NCBI GenBank assembly: GCA_022393335.1
Contig: JAJEKB010021317.1
Coordinates: 1,074,980-1,138,979 of the forward strand
DNA length: 64,000 nucleotides
Direction of reading: 5' to 3'
DNA from: Macrotrachela quadricornifera
Lineage: Eukaryota > Rotifera > Eurotatoria > Philodinida > Philodinidae
Shown here: positions 1 to 12,470 of the stretch, piece after piece
Layout of the letters: every line of letters starts with the position of its first letter
Numbering within the stretch: the stretch's first letter is position 1
Translations under genes and position numbers: made by a program
Notes under the pieces: generated by a model
What the model saw: only the letters and a program-made list of their open reading frames with translations
Told to the model about the DNA's origin: nothing
The model's database searches: none

Positions 1-3000
1 AGTCAACAGATGGCATGTCAGGAAAAGACGTACAAGCTCCTCTTCCTTTTACTGTAAGATAACTATCTCCAGACCAAATGTATCTTAAGAAAAAAATTAT
101 TAAAAAGAATAGTTTGCAGAAAAATTACCTTCGATCATGTTGAGAGTGAACTGGATATGGACAATTTCTACCGGCAACAACTAAATCAATCTCATCTCTC
201 GTCCAACGATTTCCAAAAATAGGATCAGAAAATTCAATAATCCAATCAGGAGATACATTTCCTCCACCAGTCATTGACAATTTGTATTTGTGATCCAAAC
301 CAGGAATAACAGTGGCACTGTAACCTTGCTTTCGGTCTCCAATTTGAAAAAAATTCAAAGTAACTGAGCTTATCAGATTACCAAACTGCCAAAGTTCCAA
401 CTGCATCGTTTGATAGTTTCCAGAATTTTGATTAAATGAGAATATCTAAAACATTTGAATAGAATATAGAAAAAATAATTTTATGAATTTTTTAAAAACT
501 GATTGTACCTCAAGTCGGCGAACAGGTCTTTTGCAAAAAATAGCTCCTAAAATTAGAATTAAATTAATTTATCCATAAACAAAATATTATTATTTTTTGA
601 ACATACCACCTTTATATTTTCTTGTAAATTTACCAGTATCTTGACCTAAAAGATTAGCAACATCATTCGAACTAAAACAAGATGCACCATTATCCAATGG
701 TAAAAGATAGGACCTTAAACAAAGATTAAATAAATTAAAAAGTTCTTTGAAAGAAAAAATAAAAAATTCCTACCAATATGGATTAACTATAGAACAAAAT
801 CCAGTTGGAAATAATTCATTCCCATTTAAATTTTTTTCATCATCAGGTCCAAGTGTAAACATAGCTCCATTATTTGGTCCCCATTGTAATATTGAAGATC
901 CATCAGATATAACACCAGTCCATTTCATATTAACAAACACATAAGTTGGCATACAAAGTACTTTAGATGAGATTTTAAATTACAAAGATAAATAAGAAAG
1001 ATAAATTACCTCCAGTTACTCCACTTTGACAATGATGACTTGATTCAAAGTGAACTTGGTTATTGAAAATCATATTTTCTAAAATAAACGCACCATGACC
1101 ACCAGGCAAAGCCAAATTGCCTGACTCATAAAACGAGTCAACAATATGAGAGGAACAACCATCTTGAAAATTTTTTGTTTCTTTCCAGTAAATCAAATTG
1201 AGATTATTAATACTTGTATGAAATCGATACTGTAAATCACCAGCATTATATTGACCTACAAATACATTGTCATAATCTATATTATGCATAAATGTTGCTG
1301 CTAATCCGTTATCTTCACCAGTTGTAGTCCATTCATTACATGTACTTAAAGTTGGTAAACCATTTTTATCAATTGTTCTATCGGTTTTTTTTGGAAAGAC
1401 ACTTGCGAGCACATATGTACCAAATCTTCCGCAACCATGAAAAGTGTTTCCTTCTAATCTTCCAATTTGTTGAAAACTGAGACATTCTAAACCTTCTAAG
1501 TGACCTCGACCACTACTGAATCCTTGCTCTTGATACAACATGCCATTATAATTATTAGCAAAACGATTTCCAATAGCATAGTTAGTAAAACTCAAACCCC
1601 ATAAACCAGCTTGATTTAATGTAGTATCAGATTGATCATTGTCTGTGCCTTTAAAAACAAAAAATAAAACTATGAAAATTTTGAAATTTAAAACGCACCT
1701 GGTATAGTACATCCTCTTTTTTCTCCAGATTTTGCCCAAGGACATATTCCAACATTATAAAATATTCTATTGTACATTTCATTTCCATCTTCAACATATA
1801 TTATTGCACCACGAATGTCATTATAAACATTATTCTCTATAGTCGCTAAATGTGTTCCATGAATGGTAGTACCTCTTTGATGACCATACTCAATAGCATT
1901 CCCAATTATTTTGCAATCAGGACATTTATTATTTAAATGTAAATGTACACAATATTTTCCTAAAATACCACGTTGGCCACACTTCTCAATCCTTGTGTAT
2001 TGTAAAGATAGAACAGAACCGGGTCCAACCGCAACTGTATGCAATCCAAGTGTGCATTGATTTCGGTTAATATGATGCCAACATGAACAGTGATCGGCTT
2101 GAATATTATCGAGTGGTTTGCCGCCAGCTGCATCGTTCACACAATTAACATGCTGAAAATCGTCTCCAGTAATTATAATATTACGCGCAAGGTTGATAAC
2201 TTCAGCTTGCATGAGAGCAGACATATTTTTGCCAGTAAACAGACTTTTTGATTCAAAAAATGACGATATAACACCAGTAGAAGTTCCATCTTTATTAAGT
2301 AATTTTATAATATTATTAGCCTCGAATCCTCCAATTATGTAATCTTCAGCGTTCCCTCCTGAGCCGAATTCAGTCGGAGCTATAACAATTCTATCACCAA
2401 CTTTCCACCCCTAAAGTATAATAAACGTTTACAATACAATGAAAAATACTGAGAAATTCTACACTAACCATATCTTCAGGTTTGTGTAAGAGACTAATTG
2501 AATTCATACCATATGTAGCTCTATTAGCTAGTAAAGACCACGTTCTAGCAAGAGATCGACCACTAACACGTATTTTACCAGCATTATAAGAACCAAAGGC
2601 ACGAGTAGAAATAGTTGAATCCTTGAGACCATTATTTTTAATGTAAATATAACCTTGTTTATTCGTTAGATTCATGTCGTATTGGCCTCCATTAACCTGC
2701 ACAAATAAATACTAAATTTCTTGTCAAATTCTAAAGCAAATATCTTACAGCAACGTAACCAGCACACAACCATTGATCACTCGAAGATTGGCTAACGTCA
2801 TTCCAAACTAACGAACCACTCACAACTAAAGCAGCAAGATTTAGATTGCTATTCATTGTAACTGTAAAGCCAGCTGGTATGGTACATATAGTTTCAGTAC
2901 CACAAAATATTTGTAATTCAGATGATAACATTGAAGTTGTTATTGATTTAACTGTTGACACTGTAGCTTGATTTTGATTCTTGCATGTGGCTAACAAGTC

Positions 3001-3156
3001 TCGAGGAAGTAGTGCTGAATAAGAATCTTTTATTAGAGTACTAAAAGCATCAATGTATGCTGCTTCATCTTGTTGACTAAAAGCTTCATAAGCATTATTT
3101 GTTTGCATTAAACATTGTGAAATGAAAAAGAGTTTCAAAATAATTGATATTACCAT
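1..3156 (-). CDS. Secreted G8-domain / parallel beta-helix protein (CEMIP/TMEM2-like), 3' end off window
   Basis: Nine exons can be joined in one frame: 2749-3156, 2469-2696, 1699-2410, 1010-1648, 774-960, 607-713, 509-546, 129-445 and 1-83, with introns of 45-63 bp. The chosen start at 3156 gives a hydrophobic signal peptide (MVISIILKLFFISQCLMQ); an upstream in-frame Met at 3243 is less likely. The first two exons contain a G8-type segment (IPAGFTVTM, then LVVSGSLVW and VNGGQYD). This is followed by a GDRIVIAPTEF motif and beta-helix stretches (CGQRGILGKYCVHLHLNN, HQRGTTIHGTHLATIENNV) typical of cell-migration-inducing hyaluronidase relatives. Family members act at the cell surface or in the matrix on hyaluronan; that activity is inferred here, not shown. 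The C-terminus lies beyond position 1. The gene looks intact in the visible part. Confidence 0.85.
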
Positions 3157-6100
3157 TATATAAATATATTTCTTAATCTGAAGTTTTAAAATAATATTAT
3201 TTCTAAGGAAAATATTATGCGTATGAATTAATGCAAAATGCATTTTAATTGTCTACAAATTTTTTTTCTATAGAGTATGAAAAATTAATTAAAAAATTAA
3301 AATCTGATTCTGAAATTGTTTGCTTATAAGAAATATGAGTGATTATCATTTGCGAATGATAAATATTTATGCTTTGTCTGTATGTACCCACCATTACCAC
3401 AGACAGGACCTTGAAGCCGTCTGTCACAGTATCATTACTTTAGGACAATACATGATAGAATTTATTTGAACACACAGCTAGAAAGCTCTTTCAACGTAGA
3501 TTCTCAATAGATATTTTTATTTTTCTAAAATCTATTTTTGCAGATGAAAACTGGAGAGAAATTTTCTCCAAAACTTTTGAATCAGTCGTTAGCATGAGTT
3601 GTTGAAATTGTTGGTGTTGTTAAATTATATTTAAATGTAACATGTTATACCACGTAAAATAGGCATTATTATAGAAGCTTCAGAATTTTTTGTCGCATTT
3701 TTAATGTTAAACAAAAACTAGGATCATTAACATCAATAATTTCAATATTTTTTAACGCTATATTCATAAAATGTTAAACTTTTGTATTATCAATTTGTCG
3801 TGCAAATATTAATTGTTCTATAAAAGATACTGAATATCATACGGCGATTCACTATTCATTATAAGTATAAATGGATTTATGATAATTGGATTGTGACCTT
3901 CATCAAGCAGTAAATTAATATAAAACTTATTTGTATGTAATAGCCGCTCATGAGATAAATTAAGTCATTGTGAGTGAGATGGATGAGAAATATGTGGATA
4001 AAATGATGGTTCAGGTGCTTTTGTTGATATAGGTACAAGTACATCGACACTTGTAACAGTACTAATTTTTACTAGAAAAGTTAGAATTCGATGGTAAATC
4101 ATAGTTGTGACGGCAATTGAAGTTGTAAAAATAACTGTAGTAGAGACACTCATTCGACTAGATTTTTATAGAACACGTTTATTTGATGAGGATTAATGCA
4201 ATATATATAATATCTTCCAACGCAATAGTTTGCTAAATCACAGAAATTGAATATTTTTTCATTAAAATGAGATAATAGAAAGATTAAAAACAAAAGGAAT
4301 CTGATACTTTGTTATCATTATAATTTTAAAAAACTCAAGTTTTTTTTTTAATAGGTGCTGTTCGAAGTAAAGAGAGTGAGGGTGAGAATGAGTATATACG
4401 ACGATCGTTTCGAACCTTGCTTAAGGATTCATCATCTGGTGAATTTATGATAAAATAGATCGACTTGTGTATCTGATACACAAATCAATCGGGTGATCTC
4501 AGCTAATGCTTTTCAGCAATCGAACTTATATTAGAATAAAAGTTTAAGTAGAGATAATGTGCTTTTAATTAATAAAAAATGCAGAGTTTAGCTTCAGTAA
4601 ATCAAAATAAAAGAAGAATAAGAAAATAACAATAAAGGGGAGATTTTGTCAAATGATTAATATGATATGATGCGATTCCTATGAAATTGGATATTGTTGT
4701 CAATTATTATATCCACTATTATAAGAAACGGATGCCATTCGTCTTTGATAATTACGTAAAAGTATAAATAATAATATAAACGGTAATTCGACATTAATTA
4801 CTAATGAAATAATGTATTGTTGAGCAATTAATTCAATGAATGTAGTATACAGAATGTAATGCAACTGTATAAGCTGTAAGTTTATAACGAAACAAAGATA
4901 TGATTAATTACAGTAGCACAGTGTTCAACAATCTATTTGATGAGATGAAGAATTTTAATAGAATTTACTATTTATAAAGGAAGTACAGAGGTGTATAATA
5001 GTAAATTATTGGGTAATAGTTATCGATGTATAAATGGTTCTATCAGCCTCATATTTGACGTTTTCAAGATCATATGTAATATAAAATTGACGCATATTTA
5101 AAAACGATACATTTTATCAAACGATAATTAAGGGTAAGGATGGGACGGCTTGGAGTTGACGTAACTTTGGAACGAATCACTGAGATCGATGTGAAGCTAG
5201 CACGACCACTAATCAGACTCCAGATCAAAATGGCCAATAGTCGTCGATCCATAAAATATCTTCAGTTATTTTTATAGTTACAAGCGCCAAGATGATTCTA
5301 TTTTCCTTTCACGATCTTCCTTCTTCAAGTTTCTGACCAGGAATCAGTCAAAAAAAAACTCTAAAAACACATCGTACGTGATGTTTAGTCCGAAAATCCC
5401 TGTCCCAATATGGAAACGAGATTCTTCACATCATAATACAACAACCCATCGTGTCCGAGGTATCAGTTTTAAGCCTTTCAATGCAGAATTAAATTCTGAT
5501 TCAGAATCAGCTCAGTTGATTGCCCAGACATACTTCACAAGAGAAAAAATTTTGAAAAAACGATCAGAAATCGGTGAAACTGAGTACTGGATCAAGAACG
5601 ACCGTGGTCATCGACCACAACTAAGTATGTCCGGAAAATTCTGATATTAGATTGTGATTTGGCATGAAATTCTGCATTAGATCGAAGTTTTCCGACGACT
5701 CGGACATATTTTCTTCGATGGATTGTGGATGTCGTTATTCTGGGTTGTTAAGGAAGCCATTTTCAAATTCTTGGCCTCGGTTTTAGTGTTTTATGGTTGC
5801 GAATTTTGTGATTGGGTAATTTTTGAACCAATCAAAATTTTTCTCACGTCGTGATAATTCGTCGGATTGTGCTAGCTTCTCATCGATCTTGGTGAACACT
5901 ACAAATGAGAAGAATCTCATATATCATTGTTCATAGAAGCATCTTGCTGGTTCAGAGTATTAGTCCTCAGCACAATTTATAATTGCGGTATAACGACTGT
6001 TGATTTTCGGATGGAGGGAGGGGTAATTCGATCATCGTGGAAGCGCCTCCTTTTACGGGCACCCCATGAATAAAACACTGGCCCTACGAAATTCCACGCA

Positions 6101-6349
6101 ATTTTTTGTCAGATAGTTTTACATAGATTGAGGCAGTTTAGATGGGTTTTCTGGAAATGGACTCAGGTTTTTGAGATAATGTCGCTTCAGTAGACTTTGA
6201 GTCAATATACTCAAAGAAGTGACATATATCACCACGGTTAATTTTTTTCGTAGTGAAAAATATTTCATAGATTTAGAATGAGTAACAAAATAGTCTTCGA
6301 ACCGATTTTGTTGAAAAGTTTTTTGTCTCTACTGTTTGAGACAAACTGC
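3157..6349. other. Gene-poor intergenic region
   Basis: No convincing gene is visible. Two short open frames exist: 62 codons at 3965-4153 (minus) and 88 codons at 5378-5644 (plus, MMFSPKIPVPIWKRDSSHHN onward). Neither has recognisable domains or supporting splice structure, so neither is called. The stretch 3157-3430 probably holds the promoter of the G8 gene. A G-rich motif lies at 4374-4392. Confidence 0.5.
4374..4392 (+). repeat. Dispersed GGGTGAG-type motif, copy 1
   Basis: The sequence gagtgagggtgagaatgag is followed by tatatacga. A near-identical block ggtgagaatgag followed by catacga occurs at 46320, so the similarity extends past the G-rich core. The function is unknown. Confidence 0.5.
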
Positions 6350-6826
6350 ACTTACAATGGAGGTGTTTCAAGTGATAAGCGAAAAACCTAGATTTATTTA
6401 CATCAAATGAAAGCTCTCACTGCCAAACTAACAAGGTTAAAATATTAGCGGCCCTTGGCTTGCCTAGAGAGAAATATTTTAATTTTAAGGTGTGTGAAAT
6501 TTAGGTATACAGATGAATCAGAGAAGGTTTTCTTCACTATTACAAGGACACAACATAATGTTGTTTGAGTCGATTATGGGGTTTGTAGGGTTCCTCTTTC
6601 ATAGGGTCCGAACAACACCATGTTTTGTCCTTATAATAGTGAACAAACTCTTCCCTGATTCTTTTTTATACCTAAGTTTTACATACCTTGGAATTCAAAG
6701 ATCTTTGTCTGGGCACGACAATGGCACGTCATATTTTGAATTCGGTAGTTTTTCGATGAGAGCTTTAATTTGACCCGATTATGTCTAATAGATTTAACTG
6801 ACAACACAAACACCTCCATTGTAAGT
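6350..6826. mobile_element. Foldback MITE with 19-bp perfect terminal inverted repeats
   Basis: The left end ACTTACAATGGAGGTGTTT (6350-6368) is exactly repeated in inverse orientation at 6808-6826. The interior is also largely self-complementary: the block around 6500-6560 (aggtatacagatgaatcaga, cactattacaaggacacaac) pairs with 6610-6685. No transposase is encoded, and the apparent 86-codon frame at 6513-6773 lies across the palindrome and is not a gene. I could not recognise a target-site duplication, so the superfamily is open. Confidence 0.8.
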
Positions 6827-7703
6827 ATTTTATAATTCAAATAATTTTCTTGCTTCACTTAAGATTTGTCTTAACGACATATAAATGAAACAATTTTTTT
6901 TCTTTTTTAGTTTAGAGTCATCTAAACGATATAATAGATGGTAAGTTTTTCTTTAAATAAATAAAAAATTAATATTTCTGTGTTGTATTTGTGCGGGTGA
7001 GGTAGTAGCAAGTCGCTTCGTCTTCATTGAAGATAAGCTTATACGAGATTTAATGGAGTTTTGATATACATGAAGAGAATTCGATACGATCAAATAAGAA
7101 TAATTTAGAGATTTCTTCAAATTGATTGTGCTTCGATATACCAAGGATAGCAATACTTGCGCATTATATTTAGTTAATGACTATCCAGATACGCAATTCC
7201 TTATCCATTGTTTTCCTATATTATATTAAAATAAAGAAATATTTAACTTTCTTGTATAATAACGAAGATTTGTTTAGCTCGTCTAATTGTCTTTAAAAAA
7301 ATAATGGAAATGAATCAATATTTGTACTTGTCATATTCATCGTTTTCTCAAATTTTCAACAGGTAGTCTAATATTTTAGATTAAAATCAATAGATGTTGA
7401 ACTCGATGCTCTGAGATGTCACGTCTGTTTTTCTTTAATTTCCGTTATCGGTTGTTGATAATCTGTTACTTTGAGTAGAAAAAAAAATTGTTTGAGCGGA
7501 ATATCACGAGGAAGGGCCTCTTATAAAATATTAAAGCAGATTCTCTTAATGAACATTATGAAAATCTGATGAGATGATACCATCTCAGAGGGAAGCATTT
7601 ACACCTATGTATGTTGAAAAATTGATTATATAAAGGAGAAAGAAGAGAGATTTTTGTATGTGGAGAATTTTTCTGATGCAATTTCTTCTGGATAGAATTG
7701 ATA
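6827..7703. other. Intergenic / unresolved 5' region of the opsin gene
   Basis: TM1 and TM2 of the downstream receptor should be encoded here if the gene is complete. I found no convincing exon. A possible short exon at about 7303-7369 (starting MEMNQYLYLSYSSF, followed by a gtagt donor) is only suggestive. Confidence 0.35.
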
Positions 7704-9189
7704 ATGTCGCTGAATTATTCTTTAATTGTTAGCAAAGATTTATCTCGGGATGATCCCTTATTTTGGAGTCAACCAACACCGGTGGATTGTGATACAATTC
7801 GAATCTTTGGTATGAATGGGTTTTGTCGCTTCGTGTACTCTCCTTCCATTGACGGGTACATCTTCAGTCTATTGTCAATGGTTGTATCGATGTGCTGGCT
7901 GTTACATAGATGGTATCATTGGATTCTTATATGGATGTGCCACTGCTTATCTTCTCTGTGCCGTGAGTATCAGTCGGTGTTATATTATCGTACGACCATT
8001 CGACGCGAACAAAGTTACAGTGAGTAGCCTTTCGACAAGAGAGTGAATAACAAACGATATAAGAATTTAGGTTGGAAAATATGTTATTGCATCGTGTGCT
8101 GTGGTGTTACTCAGCTTTATCTGGACGATGATGCCATTATTGGGATGGAATGAATACACAATAGAGGTTAGTTGTGAGTATTGGAAGAATTGTCGTTCAT
8201 GATCTTTCTTCGTCTGTGAAAGATCGACCTTTCTTGAAAACTGCAGACAGAATATTCAGATTTTCGGGATTTTGAAGGTCTACAAAGTACAATAAAGTAA
8301 AACTAAAAAAAACACCTTCTCTTATCCGAATCTTGAAAGATTTCTCTTGCAAATGAAAAGAAAAGTTTTTTTTTCCTGTTTACAGGAAGGTCGTACTTTA
8401 TGCTGCATTAATTGCTATGATTGGCGTCCCTCATACATTTCCTTCACCGTCCTCATATTCATATTTATACCACTGTGTTCCACTTATTATACTTATTGTA
8501 ACAAATTCCATTACCATGATTGGTCTTAAAGAGATACGAAACAAAATGGAACGTGGTATTCAATCAGATCTGAGTCGTAGACGAATTGAAATGGAAAGAT
8601 GTATTCTCAAAAGTGAGTTTATTGATAAAAGAATTTTTCTTTCTGTCTGGAGGAATGTTAACCAACAAGAGAAAAAACAAAGGAATATGATTAAGCCGGC
8701 AAGTTGTCTGATTGAAAATATACTTATTTTAGAGATGAGTTAGATTGTTGAAAATGACTTATTTTTGATTTATTCTGAAATATATCAAAGTCTCTAGTTC
8801 AATCGATGATTATTTTTTATTGTTAAACAGGTATTACCATCACCATATATGGTTTTTTCATTACATGGACTCCTTATTCGGTAGCGGTATTGATCTCGAT
8901 GTTTCGAGGGACAGACTACGGTACACCACCCATAATTACTTCTGTCTGTTCAATTTTTGCAAAATCATCGGCTATATGGGTTCCATTGCTTTATATTGAT
9001 ATATCAACCCACTTTCAATTGCGTTTTGTTAATCTCAACGCAATAAATCATCAAACAACATCTAATCAAGTAGCACCGGCATCGACAAATGTATCTGCAC
9101 CAACACGCATTAATAATGGAATCGAAATGGTATCTGTCGATGGCAGAATTCTTCAGAGAAATAATCTTACTATCATCAAACTCCACTAA
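7704..9189 (+). CDS. Opsin-like seven-TM receptor, 5' incomplete and with an apparent frameshift
   Basis: Proposed exons are 7704-7809, 7868-8019, 8071-8166, 8386-8612 and 8831-9189; introns are 58, 51, 219 and 218 bp. Opsin features are visible: an extracellular Cys and TM3 (AGCYIDGIIGFLYG), SRCYIIVRP in place of the DRY region, TM4 ending MPLLGWNEYTIE, a second Cys before DW (NCYDW), TM6 FITWTPYSV, and TM7 FAKSSAIWVPLLY. In TM7 the Lys codon at 8962-8964 matches the retinal Schiff-base lysine, and VPLLY replaces NPxxY. The family consists of light-sensing G-protein-coupled receptors; this role is inferred. Exon 8386-8612 needs a one-base frame change near 8470-8490, inside TM5, to reach the in-frame donor. 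TM1 and TM2 were not found. The gene is therefore misassembled, unusually built or a pseudogene. The first 35 codons and the 58-bp intron are the least certain part. Confidence 0.7.
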
Positions 9190-9367
9190 ATAATATACTT
9201 TTCTGTCTCCCAGTTTAAATCATTCTATTAATAGATTCAAAAAATAAATGTATTCCTACTATCAAATTGTACATTTGGTCGAAGTCTATTTCTGTATTGA
9301 TTCATTTTTGTCGAAAAAGAGAATTTTAAATATTATCAAATAGATGCTTTTCTTTTTACTACGTAGT

Positions 9368-10469
9368 TTAACATTGATAAAAAATGTTTTTTTTTCGATA
9401 GACATCCAATGTGACATCTATTTGAACCTTTGGCGAGCACCATGTTAGATTACCCGCTCCATCGATAATTAAATTCATATTAGCAGTTGATTTTACTTGA
9501 AGTGAACCGGTACCTGCCATAGTGGCGTTGACATCTCCTGTTGCTATGCTAGTTGCATCAATAGATCCTTTGCCTCGATTAACAATCGTTAACTTGCCGA
9601 TATTCCCACTTAATTTTGCTGTACTATTGCCCAGAAAAATGAATTCTGCTAAATCATAACCAATATTAGATATTTGAATCTGTGAATTTCCCATGCTGAG
9701 TAATTTTAATTGATATCCTTTATATGAATAATCCGTCATTATTAATCTCGAAACACTACCAATATGTATTGTTTGATACTTATAGGCCCGAATAACAACA
9801 TCACAATCCATTGTCGTTGAGATAGCTAACATGGAATCTTGAGTAACATTTGCTCGAACATAAGCAAGAACACTTGGCTCATCACAGATTATTTTTGTGG
9901 AATAGTCGTTGGGTGATGATGTCACTTGTAGCTGAACATTTCGTGCCAATAATATATTTATTTTGTCAAATGATGGTGTAGCGGAAAATGATGTTGACAA
10001 CTGGCTTCTGCTAGTGGTAGTTGTTAGGTACGGATTTCCACTAGTAGTTCTTGTTGAGTACCAACTTGAGGCTGAAGGTGTCGTTGTTGGATACCAACCT
10101 CCAATAGTAGTCGTTGTTGGGTACCAGCTTCCTGTAGTAGTTGTTGTTGGGTACCAACCTCCCGTACCAGTCGTTGTTGGGTACCAGCTNNNNNNNNNNA
10201 TCTCCAGTAGCAGTCGTTGTTGGGTACCAACTTCTACTAGTAGTCGTTGTTGGGTACCAGCTTCCAGTAGTAGTCGTTGATAGATACCAGCTTCCAGTAG
10301 TGGTCGTTGATAGATACCAGCTTCCACTACTAGTCGTTGTTGGATACCAGGTTCCAGTACTAGTCGTTGTCAGGAACTCATTGAAATCAAATGCTCTGAT
10401 TGGAATGATGGGATTTGGATAGATGAAATATAGATTCCCAAAAATGGTTAGCAAGGTAAGAATCTTCAT
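9368..10469 (-). CDS. Secreted Trp-Tyr-Thr repeat protein with DUF2807-like C-terminal domain
   Basis: The start at 10469 gives a signal peptide (MKILTLLTIFGNLYFIYP); a Met eight codons upstream at 10493 is possible. After the signal come tandem 10-residue units of the type SWYPTTTTTG, likely O-glycosylated. Then follows a domain of about 170 residues starting near SFDKINILLARNVQL. Its repeating pattern (NIGKLTIVNRGKGSIDATS, MAGTGSLQVKSTANM, IDGAGNLTWCSPKVQI) and the preceding DEPSVLAYVRANVTQDSML resemble DUF2807, the head-GIN domain best known from bacterial surface proteins. Ten Ns at 10190-10199 interrupt the repeat array, and the frame differs on the two sides, so the true length is unknown. 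No intron is seen. A role in a surface coat, mucus or adhesion is inference. Confidence 0.7.
10035..10375 (-). repeat. 30-bp coding tandem repeat with assembly gap
   Basis: About eleven units of 30 bp are visible on both sides of the N gap. On the plus strand each contains a gtcgttgttgggtaccag-like core. Each encodes one SWYPTTT-type unit on the minus strand. Because the unit is a multiple of three and lacks stops in most frames, several antisense frames are open here by chance. The ten Ns are probably a placeholder for a collapsed array. Confidence 0.9.
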
Positions 10470-10493
10470 TGTTATCGTGTTATCGTTATACAA

Positions 10494-11920
10494 AAAAACA
10501 GTAAAATAAAGTCAGGTTCGGTGTTTCTCATATAGACTCCCTGAAAAATGTTTTCTGATAAGAGAGAAAACGACTGAAAATAACGAAAAAAAAGTTTCGT
10601 AATACTCCTATTTACTTATCAAAATCGACGGTAGAAAAATATATTGCGCCAGTGTCTTCTTCTAAATATTTCAATATGATAAATTTCCTAGTAGATGACA
10701 AAAGTCACATGGAAAAGTTAATAGAATACTGATTCATGTTTGCTTTTACACAATTTGACAAGACTTTTTGTCACTATTAATCCATTTAGAGTCCTGCAAC
10801 TCGATCAGTGGATCAATACGGGTTGAACTTTATCGAATCGGGTCAAAAACTGATTGAATTTTAAGGAGCTTGTTTTTCTTGAGGTAATTTTCTGGTCTAT
10901 ATGTTCTTCTTTACAAATGATCTAAAAACGAACGTAGGATTTGATTTATCCTAATCTTTGATGAAAGTTTTTCATAAATGTTAGCGAATAATATTTGACG
11001 CAAAACATTAAACTTAATCTTAATTTACTTTAATAAAAAGGATTTTTTTAAATTCTTTATATCAGTTAAAGAAAGAAAGAATCTCTTATTTAGCAATAAT
11101 AAAAATGAAATGTTACTGAATGTTTATTTGTCATAAATAAAGAAAAATTAAAAAAACACGTAAATATTCTTCGGATATATCAAATATATTTCGATCTTAA
11201 ATTTCCGATACAAAATCAGTCATTGTTTGTGAAGCAATCAGATCTAAAATTATCATCAAAGAGAAAATGATTAAAATATAAAATAATCACTTACCAATCG
11301 ATGACATAGAACGGACATTCCTCCGATTTGTCTGTACCATGTTTCATCATCAAACATTCGTACACTCAATGTCAGTGAATCTGAAGATTTACCATTTTAA
11401 CTGGATAATAGAACATGATTTTTTTACGATGTTCCCTATGAAAATAAGACGAAAATTGTCTTTGAATGTCCATAAAACGGAAAGAAGTGATGGCAAACAT
11501 TTGTCATATATTTTTTGATATCATTCATGAGAATATCGATCATCTGTCAATCATTCTACGCCAAGGCCGATATAAAAACGCTTCCATGGTGGTCTAACGC
11601 GTTTTGATGCATAATTTAGGTAGTGTATCACGACAAACTTCGCCGGATTTCAATACATCTGAAAATTTTCAATCACAGTATCATATCGCTTGACCATCAT
11701 TTCCACCACAAAATATAACAACCAATAAACACTCATCCAGCATTTTCAAGAAAAAGCGTAGACACTTAAAATTCTCAGCTTTAAATACATCAACAACTTT
11801 ATTTTAGAAAGTATTCACTTATAGTAGAACTATTGTTGAGTATGTTAATTTGAAAAATGTCCTAAAAAGCAAGCGAATGTTTAAGCAGTTTTTTAAATGA
11901 TTTGATATAAAATTGAGGAT
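10494..11920. other. Intergenic region with one possible exon remnant
   Basis: No gene is supported. On the minus strand, about 11295-11390 encodes KSSDSLTLSVRMFDDETWYR and more, followed by a good GTAAGTG donor at 11294-11288. No partner exons or recognised family were found, so this stays a weak hint. Confidence 0.3.
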
Positions 11921-12470
11921 TCATTGACGACACCTTTTACAAGAAATTAAATGAGCCATAGTAGGATCAAGATGTGTTACATAAAATCGTATTCTTGATC
12001 GATATTCCGATTTAGCATAAAGAAATAGAAAAGTAAGTCCACGTAAGAAAAATCCAATAAAAATAAGCCAAAAACAAGGATTTTCACTATCACTAAATGA
12101 ATAATAAATTCTCAATGCTTCAATCGAAGGCGACCATATATGTTGATCAGTTCCTGTTGATTTCATATATATAATGCTGTTTCCTCACGAAATAATAAAT
12201 TTTGAATATGTCTTGAAAATGAAAGAGTGACAATAAAATCTAAACGACCAAGTTCACTTTTTCTTGGATTAAATCCCGACAGAAGACAAGATAATAGAGC
12301 AACAATTGTTCTAGCAAGATAAGCATATTCAGTTTTTTTGAATATCACCGAAGTTAATTGTCCAATACTCGAATAAACAAATGAAAGAAGTATCATCACA
12401 CGGAATTAATACGAAAATGGCCCACGTGGAACAATTTCAATATAAGGTAAACTTATAAACAAGTAACGTT
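11921..12470 (-). pseudogene. Decayed ABCG-type ABC transporter, C-terminal membrane fragment
   Basis: Three frame blocks read like the last part of an ABCG half-transporter membrane domain. The first is YLFISLPYIEIVPRGPFSY, interrupted by an in-frame TAA near 12405. The second is 78 codons (12163-12399) ending in an open SGFNPRKSELGRLDF segment. The third, in a shifted frame, is 81 codons (11921-12166) with WSPSIEALRIYYSFSD and a final helix WLIFIGFFLRGLTFLFLY. ABCG proteins export lipids or xenobiotics. The nucleotide-binding domain and most helices are absent, and one stop plus one frameshift are present, so this is a relic rather than a gene. The family assignment rests on the helix pattern and is moderate. 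Confidence 0.55.

Noticed and set aside
6513..6773. 86-codon plus-strand frame with hydrophobic segments
   Set aside because: It lies within the palindromic MITE 6350-6826 and arises from its arms.
8384..8743. Uninterrupted alternative frame reading KVVLYAALIAMIGVPHTF at its start
   Set aside because: It is hydrophobic, but the other frame has the conserved Cys-x-x-D-W region of opsins directly after the TM4 exon; only the later part of this frame (TM5 end and loop 3) is accepted.
9963..10422. Antisense open frames of VVVVGYQ type
   Set aside because: They are shadows of the 30-bp coding repeat on the minus strand.
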